A stretch of 64,000 nucleotides of DNA, taken from assembly GCF_000213055.1 (NCBI RefSeq), contig NZ_CM001165.1, positions 2,963,945-3,027,944 of the forward strand, given 5' to 3'. The notes under the pieces were generated by a model. It saw only the letters and a list, made by a program, of their open reading frames with translations. It ran no database searches and was not told where the DNA came from. This stretch comes from Streptomyces sp. Tu6071. GTDB taxonomy: Bacteria; Actinomycetota; Actinomycetes; Streptomycetales; Streptomycetaceae. The first letter of the stretch is position 1. Every line of letters starts with the position of its first letter. Positions 34,983-46,194 of this stretch are shown in pieces. Position numbers and translations under genes: made by a program.

Positions 34983-35417
34983 GTGAATCACGAAATCACC
35001 CAGCAGCCAGAAGCAATGCACCACTTCTTCCGCGTGCAGCTGTCGAGCACGCGCCGGGGCGCGCGCCTGGCGCGCCTGTTGGCGGTCGAGCAACTGCGGG
35101 AGTGGGGCGTGCGGTTGACGGCGCCCCGCCAGATCATCGCGGAGCTGGCCTCGAACGCGGTGCTGCACGGCCACGTGAACGGCCGGGACTTCGCGCTGCT
35201 CCTCCACCTGTCACCGGAGACGCTGCGGATCGAGCTGGTGGACACGCGGGGTGACAAGGACCTGGAGCCCACAGCCCCACCCTGGTACGCGGAAAGGGGC
35301 CGCGGCCTGCTCCTGGTAGCGGCCTTCGCGGACGACTGGGGCGTGGAATGGGGCCCCGCACCGAGGAAAACGGTATGGGCGGAGGTACGACTGCGAAGGC
35401 GCGATCAGCAGGGTTAG
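34983..35417 (+). CDS. RsbW-like ATP-binding protein
   Basis: A 144-residue stand-alone HATPase domain. The N-box is IIAELASNAVLHGHV, followed by LRIELVDTRGDKDL and the G2-type ERGRGLLLVAAFADDWGV. No sigma factor or STAS gene is adjacent; instead it is divergent from the XRE/DUF5753 gene, the arrangement common for whiJ-like clusters. The GTG at 34983 has no good ribosome binding site, so the start could be the ATG at about 35016. Confidence 0.87.
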   Translation: MNHEITQQPEAMHHFFRVQLSSTRRGARLARLLAVEQLREWGVRLTAPRQIIAELASNAVLHGHVNGRDFALLLHLSPETLRIELVDTRGDKDLEPTAPPWYAERGRGLLLVAAFADDWGVEWGPAPRKTVWAEVRLRRRDQQG

Positions 35418-35553
35418 CCGACGCGGAGCAAGTCGCCGCGCCTCTCGCCGATTCCGGCGCCACCCCGAAGCGCGGCGACGACCTCACGCGTCAAGGACCC
35501 CAGCCCGTCCACGCGTTCCCCTTCCCCCACGCCCCACCCCCCACCGGTTCACC

Positions 35554-36246
35554 TCACGGGCAACCGCGAGGGAAGCACGCACTCGCGTCGGCGTGCGCCT
35601 GCCGTACCAGTGCCTCGGTCAGGGACAACAGCGTGCTCCGCGCCTCCTGGTCCGAGACCTGAAGCGGACGCCCGAGCAGGAGACTCACGTGCAGACTCGT
35701 CGGCTCGCTGTCCCCCTTCTCCCCCGGCGTGCACGGGACCAGGATCATGGCCGTCCACGTGTTGACTTTGGCGCTGATGCCGGCCTCGGGGAGGCCGTAG
35801 TCCTTGTCCCGACCGCCCTTCAGCCAGACGCGTCCTTCCAGGGCCCCGGGGTCGAGACTGCGCAGCGTGTCCACGGTCGCCCGGAGAAGTTCCTCGTGCG
35901 CGTCGTCCGCGACGACGCACACCGTCCGGTAGTCCCGCGAGGCCGGATCGACGTCGTACGTCCGCTCCTGGAAGTCGTAGGCGGACGAGCGGGGCAGCGC
36001 CCGGTTCAAGGTCTCGGCGATCGCCGTTCCCGGGGGCAGCCCCCGGCACATCTCCCCGGCCCGCACCACCCCCCGCCACCCGAAATACCACCCACAGAAC
36101 AACCCCACCGCCACCACGACGACAATCCCGAGCCCCAGTTCCTCGTCGACGTGCGCCCGGCCGTTCTCGTATGTGGTGGTGGCCTCGCGGACGGCCTGCT
36201 CCGTGGTCAGGGAGTCACGGTCGCGCAGCCGGGCCTTGTCGTCCAC
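35554..36246 (-). CDS. Hypothetical membrane protein, possibly the 3' part of a broken gene
   Basis: A 230-residue reading with an N-terminal charged region, one transmembrane helix (about 38-54, LGIVVVVAVGLFCGWYFG) and an exported domain with three Cys (MCRGLP, VCVVAD, VPCTP). The GTG start at 36244-36246 lacks a ribosome binding site. The same frame stays open upstream (W-R-Q-G-I-L-G-G-L-G) to where the preceding frame-broken gene ends. It may therefore be the C-terminal part of that gene rather than independent. Confidence 0.55.
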   Translation of the reverse strand: MDDKARLRDRDSLTTEQAVREATTTYENGRAHVDEELGLGIVVVVAVGLFCGWYFGWRGVVRAGEMCRGLPPGTAIAETLNRALPRSSAYDFQERTYDVDPASRDYRTVCVVADDAHEELLRATVDTLRSLDPGALEGRVWLKGGRDKDYGLPEAGISAKVNTWTAMILVPCTPGEKGDSEPTSLHVSLLLGRPLQVSDQEARSTLLSLTEALVRQAHADASACFPRGCP

Positions 36247-36268
36247 GCGCTTGAACTCCGCCGCCTCG

Positions 36269-37079
36269 TCACCTTCCTTGTCCTCGCCGAGTCCCCCGAG
36301 AATTCCCTGGCGCCAGGCCCAGCGCGTTGTGGCCCGTCACCTCGCCCTTGCCGTCCCTTCCGTCCTCGGGCCATTCGCGCTCCTCGAAGAGGTAGGTGAA
36401 GTTGGTTCCCTTCGGCCCGTCCTCCATCTTGTGCCCGGCCAGGAAGGACTCCGTCGCCGCGTCCGGGCTGCGGGACAGCGCCTTCAGGTAGCCGTGAAGG
36501 GGTCGTTCCCCCTGTCCTCGCCGAGGTGGTTCACGCGGCTCGACGTGTTCCACCCCTCGAACCCCTTCGCGCCGAGCCCCCGACGACTTTCTCCGCGAAC
36601 GGGTACTCGTCGTAGTTCTGCGCGAACAGCTTGTTGAGCTCGTCGAACTCCTCCGGGCTCAGGTCCTCGGGGTCCCGCTCCGCCGGCTCGGTCGCCCGCC
36701 TCGCCGCCTTCGCGTTGGCCTCGCGGCTGACCAGCTCCTCCTTGGTCCGCACCATGCCCGGATGCCGCGGATCGGGCCCGTTGCCCTCGTTCCGGGAGAG
36801 GTAGGAGCGCCGTTTCAGAAGCGGGAGTTCGTGCTCCGCCCACGACGCGGTGTGCTGGATGCCGCCGAACTCGCCGCCGCCTATGCCGTAGGAGGCCAAC
36901 TGGTTCTTGTAGTGGCTCGCCCGCTCCGCGAGCCATCGTCGATCCCGCTCGGCGGCGATGACCACCCTGTGCAGCTTCTCCGGGTCGATCCCCGAGAATC
37001 CCTCGCCCCCGTGCGCCACTTCGTCACCCCACCCGCCCCCACAGCACTCCGGAGTCGGCACGTTACCGAAACAGCACAC
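36269..37079 (-). pseudogene. Frame-broken gene (DUF6571-like)
   Basis: Three consecutive frames continue one protein. The first ends YDEYPFAEKVVG near 36580; the second covers LGAKGFEGWNTSSRVNHLGE; the third resumes at GYLKALSRSPDAATESFLAG near 36490 and runs to HNALGLA near 36310. The first break is at a run of five C (36577-36581) where six would restore the frame, and the second at CC (36492-36493) where three would. The content (ERASHYKNQLASYGIGGGEF, HNALGLA) recalls a long Streptomyces protein family I believe is DUF6571. Either real decay or homopolymer sequencing errors. Confidence 0.65.
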
Positions 37080-37147
37080 GATGCCCTAGCGGTAACTCGC
37101 CTACCGACGCAGCGTGTTGGCCCGCAGAGGACGGCCCCCGCGCCCGC

Positions 37148-38182
37148 TCACACCTGCCGTACGAGCGGTACCGCCCCGGTCCCTCGGCGGGCCGCGTCCT
37201 TGCGGGCGGAGCCGGCGCTCGGGCCCGTGCCGACGACCTCGCCGTCGAGCAGCGCCACCCAGTCGCCCGGCCGCGCCCGCTCGTCGAGGTCGCCCGGGGC
37301 GCCGGGCGTGCCGAGGGCGGCGAGCAGGACGGGGGACGCGGCCGTCACCGGCACCGTGGCGAGCGCCCCCGCCCGCCACTCCGCCGTCGTGCGCTCGCGA
37401 CCCGCGCGCCGTACCCAGTAGAGGTGCTGGGCCACGATCACCGGCCCGAGCACCACCATCAGCGGGAAGGCCCCCGTCAGGGTGCCGGTCGCGAACAGGA
37501 CGCTGATCGCGCTGGAGGCGAGGACGCCGAGCGCCCCCGCGAGCAGGGCCGCCGCGCGGCCGTACGCCTTCGCCGCGACGAGCGGGAAGAGCACGATCAG
37601 CAGCAGGTCGCCCAGGCCGAGCGCCACCGGCGGATCGCCGCGCGTGACAGCGAGGAGCGGGGCGAAGGGCAGGCCCATGACCTGCGCGGCGAAACGGTCC
37701 ATGACCGAGCTGAGCCCCGTCGCCAGGAGGTCGTACACGGCGAGCAGCCCCGCGAACCACGCCGTGTGCACCGACTTGAAGCCGCTCTGCGCCCACATCG
37801 TCGCGACCCCGACGACCGCGACGGCGAGCAGGACGTCGGTCAGCACCAGGACGGCGAGCGTCCGGTCCGCGAGAGCCAGTCCGCCCGTCACGGCGACGGC
37901 GAGCACCGCGAGAAGCGCCGCCCCGAGGCCGCCGAGCAGGGGCGCCAGCGTGAACTGCAGCGCCGCGCACAGGACGAGCCCGAAGACGACCGCCACCGCG
38001 GTACGGGGCAGCTCCAGGTAGAGCAGCGGCGCCAGCATCACCACGGCCATCACCACCAGCACGTCCGGCGGTTCGTACTTCCCCACCGGCGGCCTCGGCA
38101 TCCGCACCCGCGCGAAGTACCCGAGGCCGAGCAGCGTGATCGCGGCCACGCAGACGTTGAGGCCGATCAGCGCGGCGCTCAT
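37148..38182 (-). CDS. Polytopic membrane protein with presenilin/SPP-like YD...GxGD motifs
   Basis: A 344-residue protein with about nine hydrophobic segments and a soluble C-terminal tail of about 85 residues. It shows the two catalytic motifs of GxGD intramembrane aspartyl proteases: Y150-D151 (LLAVYDLLATG) and G189-L190-G191-D192 (VALGLGDLLLI). A P240-L241 pair (GAFPLMVVLG) lies 48 residues further on, matching the PAL motif. Spacings (41 and 48) resemble signal peptide peptidase (about 46 and 52). The ATG overlaps the ligase stop (ATGA), so it is translationally coupled. A protease acting on the upstream peptide is the working hypothesis; a non-proteolytic membrane protein is the alternative. 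Confidence 0.75.
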   Translation of the reverse strand: MSAALIGLNVCVAAITLLGLGYFARVRMPRPPVGKYEPPDVLVVMAVVMLAPLLYLELPRTAVAVVFGLVLCAALQFTLAPLLGGLGAALLAVLAVAVTGGLALADRTLAVLVLTDVLLAVAVVGVATMWAQSGFKSVHTAWFAGLLAVYDLLATGLSSVMDRFAAQVMGLPFAPLLAVTRGDPPVALGLGDLLLIVLFPLVAAKAYGRAAALLAGALGVLASSAISVLFATGTLTGAFPLMVVLGPVIVAQHLYWVRRAGRERTTAEWRAGALATVPVTAASPVLLAALGTPGAPGDLDERARPGDWVALLDGEVVGTGPSAGSARKDAARRGTGAVPLVRQV

Positions 38183-39645
38183 GCCGGGCTCGCGACGCGG
38201 ACGGCGGCGGGGCGGATCGCCTCGAAGGTGTGCTCGCGCAGGTCGGCGCGGACCGGTCCGGTCGGCGGCATGTCGTCGGGGTCGTCGTGCAGCACGATGC
38301 TCTCCAGCGGGAGGCGCGCGGCGCTCGCCCGGTCCTCCAGCCGCCCGAGCAGGGCGTGCGCGGGCAGAGCGGCGACACGGAGGTGGAGTTCGGGCCCGCG
38401 AGGGGCGTCGACGAGCGCGTACCGCGCGGGCAGCGGCACCTCGGGCTCGGCCTCGATCAGGTCCAGGAGATCGCGGGTCGTGACGGACCGGCTCAACGGC
38501 CCGGACCAGCGCCCGAGCACGGGACTCGTGGCGGGCAAGTGGGCGAGTTCGCAGTCCGGTTGCTCCTCGGGCACGCGGACGAGGTCCCCGGTGGCGTACC
38601 GCAGGAGCAGCGTGCACTCGCGGTAGGGAACGTACGGCGTGTGGACGAGAACTCCCGTGCCGCCGGGCGGAGTCGGCTCGTACGTGAGCGGGTCGCGTAT
38701 CTCCGTCCAGCCGAACTCCGTGCTGTGGTGCAGGTGTCCGGCGGTACAGGGCGTGCCGCCCGAGGGCAGCGTCTCCGTCATCATGTACCCGGCGGAGATA
38801 CGGGCCCCGAAGGCAGCCTCGGCGCGCTCGCGCAGCGGCGCGGAGAGCACTTCGCCGCCGACGGCGAGGTGTTCGAGGCCGAAGTCGGTGGCCCGCCAGC
38901 CGTCGCGCTCGGCGGTCTGGACGAGGGCGGCGAGGTAGGAGGCGGACACGTTGAGGTGCGTGATCTGCGGGGCCTTCCCCGGCAGGTTGAGCGGCGCCGC
39001 GAGACGGTCGAGCGCGAGGGCCGGGTCCACGGTGCCGATCTGCACGAAGGCCGCGCCGACACGGGTCACCGACTCCTCGGTGCTCAGCAGCGGCAGCGTG
39101 GCCCGCGAGCAGCCGCCGTACGCCATCGTGTGGTGCGGGCGCAGCCCGACGCCGAGCACGGCGGACACCGTGCTGAGCGCCACCACGACCTCGGTCTCGG
39201 CCCGCGAGTACCACACGGCGGTGGGCGTGCCGCTCGTGCCCGTCGTGAGCGCCATCAGCGCGGGACGGGCGGCGGCGGAGACGAAGGCGGCGGGAAGGGC
39301 GCGCAGCGCCGACTTCTCCGTGACGGGCACGTTCTCCCACGTCTCGGGGGTCAACGTCTCGGGATCGAGGCCGTGTTCGGCGAAGAGGCGCTGGTAGTAC
39401 GCGGTGTGCCGGGCCGCCGCGCGGGCGGTGGCCCGCAGGCCCCGTACCGCGACCGTGCGGCGGATCTCGGGGTCCGCCTGCCCGGCCTGGCCCGGCAGCA
39501 GGGCCGAGTCCTCGCCCGGCTCGCCGAACTCGGCGAGTGTCGCGACGAGATCGCGGGCGATGCGCTCCAAGTCCCGCGGCCGGATGGGCCGGTTGCGCAG
39601 GATGGCGGAGGTGTAGCGGAGCTGGCTGAACGCGGTGCCGAACAC
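38179..39645 (-). CDS. PaaK/F390-synthetase-like adenylate-forming enzyme
   Basis: A 488-residue ANL-superfamily enzyme. The P-loop is LTTGTSGTPTAVWYS (134-141 core), the A5 motif YMMTETLPS (287-291) and the A7 motif RYATGDLVRV (349-354). An N-terminal helical region (ATARAAARHTAYYQRLFAEH) is typical of PaaK and coenzyme F390 synthetases. It should activate a carboxylate as an adenylate. GTG start with CAGGGAGA. It is encoded between a 22-residue peptide gene and a coupled GxGD-protease-like gene, so the substrate may be the peptide C-terminus or an acyl group for it. No carrier protein or aromatic degradation genes are nearby. Confidence 0.87.
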   Translation of the reverse strand: MFGTAFSQLRYTSAILRNRPIRPRDLERIARDLVATLAEFGEPGEDSALLPGQAGQADPEIRRTVAVRGLRATARAAARHTAYYQRLFAEHGLDPETLTPETWENVPVTEKSALRALPAAFVSAAARPALMALTTGTSGTPTAVWYSRAETEVVVALSTVSAVLGVGLRPHHTMAYGGCSRATLPLLSTEESVTRVGAAFVQIGTVDPALALDRLAAPLNLPGKAPQITHLNVSASYLAALVQTAERDGWRATDFGLEHLAVGGEVLSAPLRERAEAAFGARISAGYMMTETLPSGGTPCTAGHLHHSTEFGWTEIRDPLTYEPTPPGGTGVLVHTPYVPYRECTLLLRYATGDLVRVPEEQPDCELAHLPATSPVLGRWSGPLSRSVTTRDLLDLIEAEPEVPLPARYALVDAPRGPELHLRVAALPAHALLGRLEDRASAARLPLESIVLHDDPDDMPPTGPVRADLREHTFEAIRPAAVRVASPA

Positions 39646-39660
39646 GGAGTCTCCCTGAAA

Positions 39661-39691
39661 GCCTGGACCGGGTCTGCGTCCCGGTCCAGGC
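39661..39691 (-). terminator. Attenuator-like hairpin between peptide gene and ligase gene
   Basis: Perfect 12-bp stem GCCTGGACCGGG (39661-39672) with CCCGGTCCAGGC (39680-39691), seven-base loop, 15 bases downstream of the peptide stop and 15 before the ligase GTG. Such a hairpin after a precursor gene usually raises precursor mRNA relative to the enzymes. Confidence 0.7.
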
Positions 39692-39706
39692 CGGGCCTCG
39701 GTCCGG

Positions 39707-39775
39707 TCAGGCCATGCTGGCGAACATCGCGGCGGCGAGGGTGCTGTAGGCGTACTTGATGTAGTGCTTGACCAT
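39707..39775 (-). CDS. 22-residue hydrophobic small peptide, candidate precursor
   Basis: A tiny gene with ATG at 39773-39775 and an AAGGGAGAA site seven bases upstream, followed by an attenuator-like hairpin and the adenylating-enzyme gene. The peptide begins M-V-K-H-Y-I-K-Y-A-Y and continues as a small-residue hydrophobic helix ending F-A-S-M-A. The N-terminal lysines and hydrophobic C-terminal half predict a type II membrane orientation, the kind signal-peptide-peptidase-like enzymes cut. It has no Cys. I know no matching peptide family. It is probably the substrate or product source of this locus. Confidence 0.65.
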   Translation of the reverse strand: MVKHYIKYAYSTLAAAMFASMA

Positions 39776-40098
39776 GGTGGTTCTCCCTTGCTCGGGCCGT
39801 CGTCGAGGACGGCAGGGGCTACCTGTGACGCGTCGGCACACCCGCTTCCCGTGGGGACCCAAGGTCCGGCGCGCGCTCAGATTAAGGGAGTTGGGGGCGC
39901 GGCGACATAGGGCAGCGCACTTTCCCCACCCGTACGCGACGGCAGGTCCGCCCCACCCGCCACATGCTTCCCACAGACCCCACCCGCACCACCACTTCCC
40001 GTCCGGCGGCCCGCTTCCGCTCCCCCGCACACGGCACAGCGATGTGCCCAACGGGGCCGCTCTCGCTACCCGTTGGGCACACCGCCGAGGAACGGGAG
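39776..40098. other. Intergenic region upstream of the peptide operon
   Basis: No gene seen. On the minus strand TAATCT (39884-39879) could be a -10 for the peptide operon, leaving a leader of about 95 bases; no good -35 pairs with it. The right end holds a strong terminator (listed separately), so the peptide operon is its own transcription unit. Confidence 0.35.
40043..40081. terminator. Terminator after the two-TM membrane protein gene
   Basis: Perfect 13-bp inverted repeat TGTGCCCAACGGG (40043-40055) with CCCGTTGGGCACA (40069-40081), 13-base loop, just downstream of the minus-strand stop at 40099. Confidence 0.8.
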
Positions 40099-40527
40099 TC
40101 AGTGGCTCCCGTGCAGACGCATCCGCCGGCGACCGTGGTGGCCGGAGGTCTGGAGGGGTTGCGGGGCCTGTTGTCCGGAGCCCTCCGAGTTCGCCGGGCC
40201 GGCGGAGGCGCCGGTGCCTCCGGTACGGTGCTCGGCGTCGAGCTGACGCCGCAGCCGGTCTCGTTCACCGACCGCCTCGCCGCCCTCCTTGCGCTGCACC
40301 GAGTGCCGGTGGTGGAGGCCGAGCCCCTCACGCATCAGCCACATCCCCAGTGCGAAGACCAGCGCGAGGCCGAGACCGCCCGCGAAAGCCCCCAGGGTAC
40401 TGATGGTGAACGGATCGCTCCCGAAGAGGGACACCGTGTACTCGGGCCCTCCCGACGTGTTGAACGCGATCAGCAGGGCGGTGAACGCCGCTGCCGCCGC
40501 TGCCAGCAGAAGGCCGATGACCATCAT
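40099..40527 (-). CDS. Small two-TM membrane protein (LapA-like)
   Basis: A 142-residue protein. Two hydrophobic segments (VIGLLLAAAAAAFTALLIAF, about 3-22, and LGAFAGGLGLALVFALGMWL, about 45-64) flank a short loop GPEYTVSLFGSDPF. A polar tail rich in Arg, Gln and Ser follows. The topology resembles DUF1049/LapA proteins. The ATG pair at 40522-40527 follows an AGAGGTG box. Function unknown; a strong terminator follows. Confidence 0.75.
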   Translation of the reverse strand: MMVIGLLLAAAAAAFTALLIAFNTSGGPEYTVSLFGSDPFTISTLGAFAGGLGLALVFALGMWLMREGLGLHHRHSVQRKEGGEAVGERDRLRRQLDAEHRTGGTGASAGPANSEGSGQQAPQPLQTSGHHGRRRMRLHGSH

Positions 40528-40870
40528 GGGCAGCACCTCTTCACTGCGCGTCTCGCCGCGCATCGTCGCCCGTCCGGACCCTTTGCCGCCCGGACACTTC
40601 AGGGCCACCTTCCACACTCCTCCCCCTCCCGCAAGCTCGCATCCCGAGAGAGCGACGGACCGGGCGACGGCGCCCGCACACCCGTAAAGCGCCGCCGCGC
40701 GGGCCGGAGGACGGAAGGGGCTGCCGCGGATACCTGAGAGGAACGGCCCGGCGCCCCTGGGAGCGGCGGCTCCGGGTCCCCGGAAGAGGCGGCTGCGCGG
40801 CCTCAGAGCGGACGCCCGGCCCCCCACCGCCTCATTCCCCGGCACCCGGGGGGCGGGCCCCACCGCCACC
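40528..40870. other. Gene-free spacer
   Basis: A 343-base GC-rich stretch between two minus-strand membrane protein genes. I see no convincing coding frame, promoter pair or long hairpin. Confidence 0.4.
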
Positions 40871-41359
40871 TCACCCCTCCCCCGGCTCCTCCCCCCGCGC
40901 ACGGGCCAGGTCGCCCTGCACCTGCCGCTCCGCCCGCTCCCATTCCCGCGTGCTCGGTGGCCGCAGCAGGAGCGCCGCCGGTACCCACAGCCCGAGCGCC
41001 ACCAGGCCGGTCCACAGCACCCTTCCCGCGGGTTCGCTCAGGCCGAGGCCGACGAAGACGAGGGCCCCGAGCACTGAGAGACCGGCCGCGAGCCACCTGA
41101 GCCGGGGCGTGTCCCGCGTGGGGTCCATGCCTGCCTCGTAGCGCTGTCGCAGGGCCCCACGCACGCCACGGCGCCGCTCCCTGAACCCCGCCGCGACCCA
41201 CCAGGCAAGGCCGATGAGGGCCGCGTAGAAGGCGATGTTGAGCACCCAGTCCTTGCCGTCCTCACCGGTGTAGTGCGTGAAGTGCCCGAGCGCTCTCGAC
41301 TCGACGTGCGTGTGCGCCGCATACGCCGTCCCCGCCGCCGTCGTCCATGTTCCCGCCAT
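40871..41359 (-). CDS. Hypothetical three-TM membrane protein
   Basis: A 162-residue reading with hydrophobic segments [40 protein letters not shown] and [20 protein letters not shown]. Charged loops and a polar C-terminal tail ([19 protein letters not shown]) are also present. I start at [10 protein letters not shown]; there is no strong ribosome binding site and the start is uncertain. Family not recognised. It lies just downstream of the tuf terminator. Confidence 0.6.
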   Translation of the reverse strand: MAGTWTTAAGTAYAAHTHVESRALGHFTHYTGEDGKDWVLNIAFYAALIGLAWWVAAGFRERRRGVRGALRQRYEAGMDPTRDTPRLRWLAAGLSVLGALVFVGLGLSEPAGRVLWTGLVALGLWVPAALLLRPPSTREWERAERQVQGDLARARGEEPGEG

Positions 41360-41474
41360 CCCGGCCCCCGCCCCGACGTCATCCGGACGTTCCGGGTGCC
41401 CCCCTGCCCGGCGATCACGCCTTCCGCGCCCGGGGAGGGCGTGCCCCGCCGCTGTACGCCCCGCGAAACGCGAA

Positions 41475-41506
41475 AGGGCCCGTACGACCGAAGTCGTACG
41501 GGCCCT
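41475..41506 (-). terminator. tuf terminator with UUCG tetraloop
   Basis: Perfect 14-bp stem AGGGCCCGTACGAC (41475-41488) with GTCGTACGGGCCCT (41493-41506). On the minus strand the loop is TTCG closed by a C-G pair, a stable tetraloop. It lies 75 bases beyond the tuf stop. Confidence 0.92.
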
Positions 41507-41581
41507 CTCAGGTCCGAGTCGCCCGCCCCCCGCAGGGGACACGCCTCAGATCACCGCCCGGAACACGTCCCGGGCATCAAC

Positions 41582-42775
<1,194 letters not shown>

Positions 42776-42933
42776 TGGGTTCCTCCTGTGGAGTGGTTCT
42801 GTACGCCTTGCTTCATCGGCGCCAGGGATGATCTTTGCTGGGGTGCCGGGTCCCCCGGGGGCGTCCCCACTGGTGAGCGGGGGCGCCCCGTACGGGGGTC
42901 CGGTGTCAAGCCTACGGCGTGAACTCGGGTGAG

Positions 42934-45054
<2,121 letters not shown>

Positions 45055-45093
45055 AAGGCTTCAGTCTTCTCTCGGTCTCGATGGGGTCTGCGA

Positions 45094-45564
45094 CTACCAG
45101 CGGTAGTGCGCGAAGGCCTTGTTGGACTCGGCCATCTTGTGCGTGTCCTCGCGCTTCTTCACAGCGGCACCCAGGCCGTTGGACGCGTCGAGAAGCTCGT
45201 TCGTGAGGCGCTCGGTCATGGTCTTCTCGCGACGGGCGCGGGAGTACCCGACGAGCCAGCGCAGGGCGAGCGTGTTCGCACGACCCGGCTTGACCTCGAT
45301 CGGCACCTGGTAGGTCGCACCGCCGACGCGGCGGGACTTGACCTCCAGGGTCGGCTTGATGTTCTCCAGCGCGCGCTTCAGCGTGACGACCGGGTCGGCG
45401 TTGGTCTTCTCGCGAAGACCCTCCATGGCGCCGTACACGATCCGCTCGGCGGTGGAGCGCTTGCCGTTGAGCAGCACCTTGTTGATGAGGGAGGTCACCA
45501 GGGGGGAGCCGTAAACCGGGTCGATGATGACCGGGCGCTTCGGGGCGGGGCCCTTACGAGGCAT
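45094..45564 (-). CDS. rpsG: 30S ribosomal protein S7
   Basis: A 156-residue S7, the primary binder of the 16S rRNA 3' major domain. Typical features are [37 protein letters not shown], and the C-terminal [27 protein letters not shown] in the end of rpsL provides its ribosome binding site; the spacing between the two genes is only two bases. Confidence 0.98.
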   Translation of the reverse strand: MPRKGPAPKRPVIIDPVYGSPLVTSLINKVLLNGKRSTAERIVYGAMEGLREKTNADPVVTLKRALENIKPTLEVKSRRVGGATYQVPIEVKPGRANTLALRWLVGYSRARREKTMTERLTNELLDASNGLGAAVKKREDTHKMAESNKAFAHYRW

Positions 45565-45566
45565 TC

Positions 45567-45938
45567 TTACTTCTCCTTCTTGGCGCCGTAGCGGCTGCGG
45601 GCCTGCTTGCGGTTCTTGACACCCTGGGTGTCGAGCGAGCCTCGGATGATCTTGTAGCGAACACCCGGCAGGTCCTTCACACGGCCACCACGCACGAGCA
45701 CGATGGAGTGCTCCTGCAGGTTGTGTCCCTCACCCGGGATGTAGGCCGTGACCTCGATGCCGGAGGTCAGACGCACACGCGCGACCTTCCGCAGGGCCGA
45801 GTTCGGCTTCTTCGGGGTGGTCGTGAACACACGCGTGCAGACGCCGCGGCGCTGGGGCGAGCCGTCCAGTGCGGGCGTCTTGTTCTTCTCGACCTTGTCC
45901 TGCCTGCCCTTGCGGACAAGCTGCTGGATCGTAGGCAC
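45567..45938 (-). CDS. rpsL: 30S ribosomal protein S12
   Basis: A 123-residue S12 beginning [15 protein letters not shown] from GTG 45936-45938 with CGGAG upstream; the longer frame to 45986 has no support. Streptomycin-relevant positions look wild type: [12 protein letters not shown] (Lys43) and [12 protein letters not shown] (Lys88 region). First gene of the str operon. Confidence 0.97.
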   Translation of the reverse strand: MPTIQQLVRKGRQDKVEKNKTPALDGSPQRRGVCTRVFTTTPKKPNSALRKVARVRLTSGIEVTAYIPGEGHNLQEHSIVLVRGGRVKDLPGVRYKIIRGSLDTQGVKNRKQARSRYGAKKEK

Positions 45939-46143
45939 TACTACTCCGGTTTCTGTGTGCCGAATGGTAAAGCTAACCTGGAACACCCCCGACCCACGCG
46001 GTCGGGTGTGTCGGAACCGGGACTCCGTCGCGAGGCGTGACGCATCGCGCGGAAGGAGCGGATCAGGCGGCCTTTATCGGGTTCCTTGTGTGCGGTGTGT
46101 AAGCACGCACACGGACCCGGGCACACCCCAGGCACGAGGTCAG

Positions 46144-46172
46144 AGCGTACCTACCGTATGGACCTGGGTCAA
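46144..46172 (-). promoter_or_regulatory. Promoter of the rpsL-rpsG-fusA-tuf operon
   Basis: On the minus strand TTGACC (46172-46167), a 17-base spacer and TACGCT (46149-46144) form a near-consensus vegetative promoter about 200 bases upstream of rpsL. The long leader could carry S7-type autoregulation, but I did not fold it. Confidence 0.7.
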
Positions 46173-46194
46173 AACAAATGCGTGGGAGGGGGTC

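Noticed and set aside
45567..45938. Streptomycin-resistance rpsL allele
   Set aside because: Lys43 and Lys88 regions are wild type.
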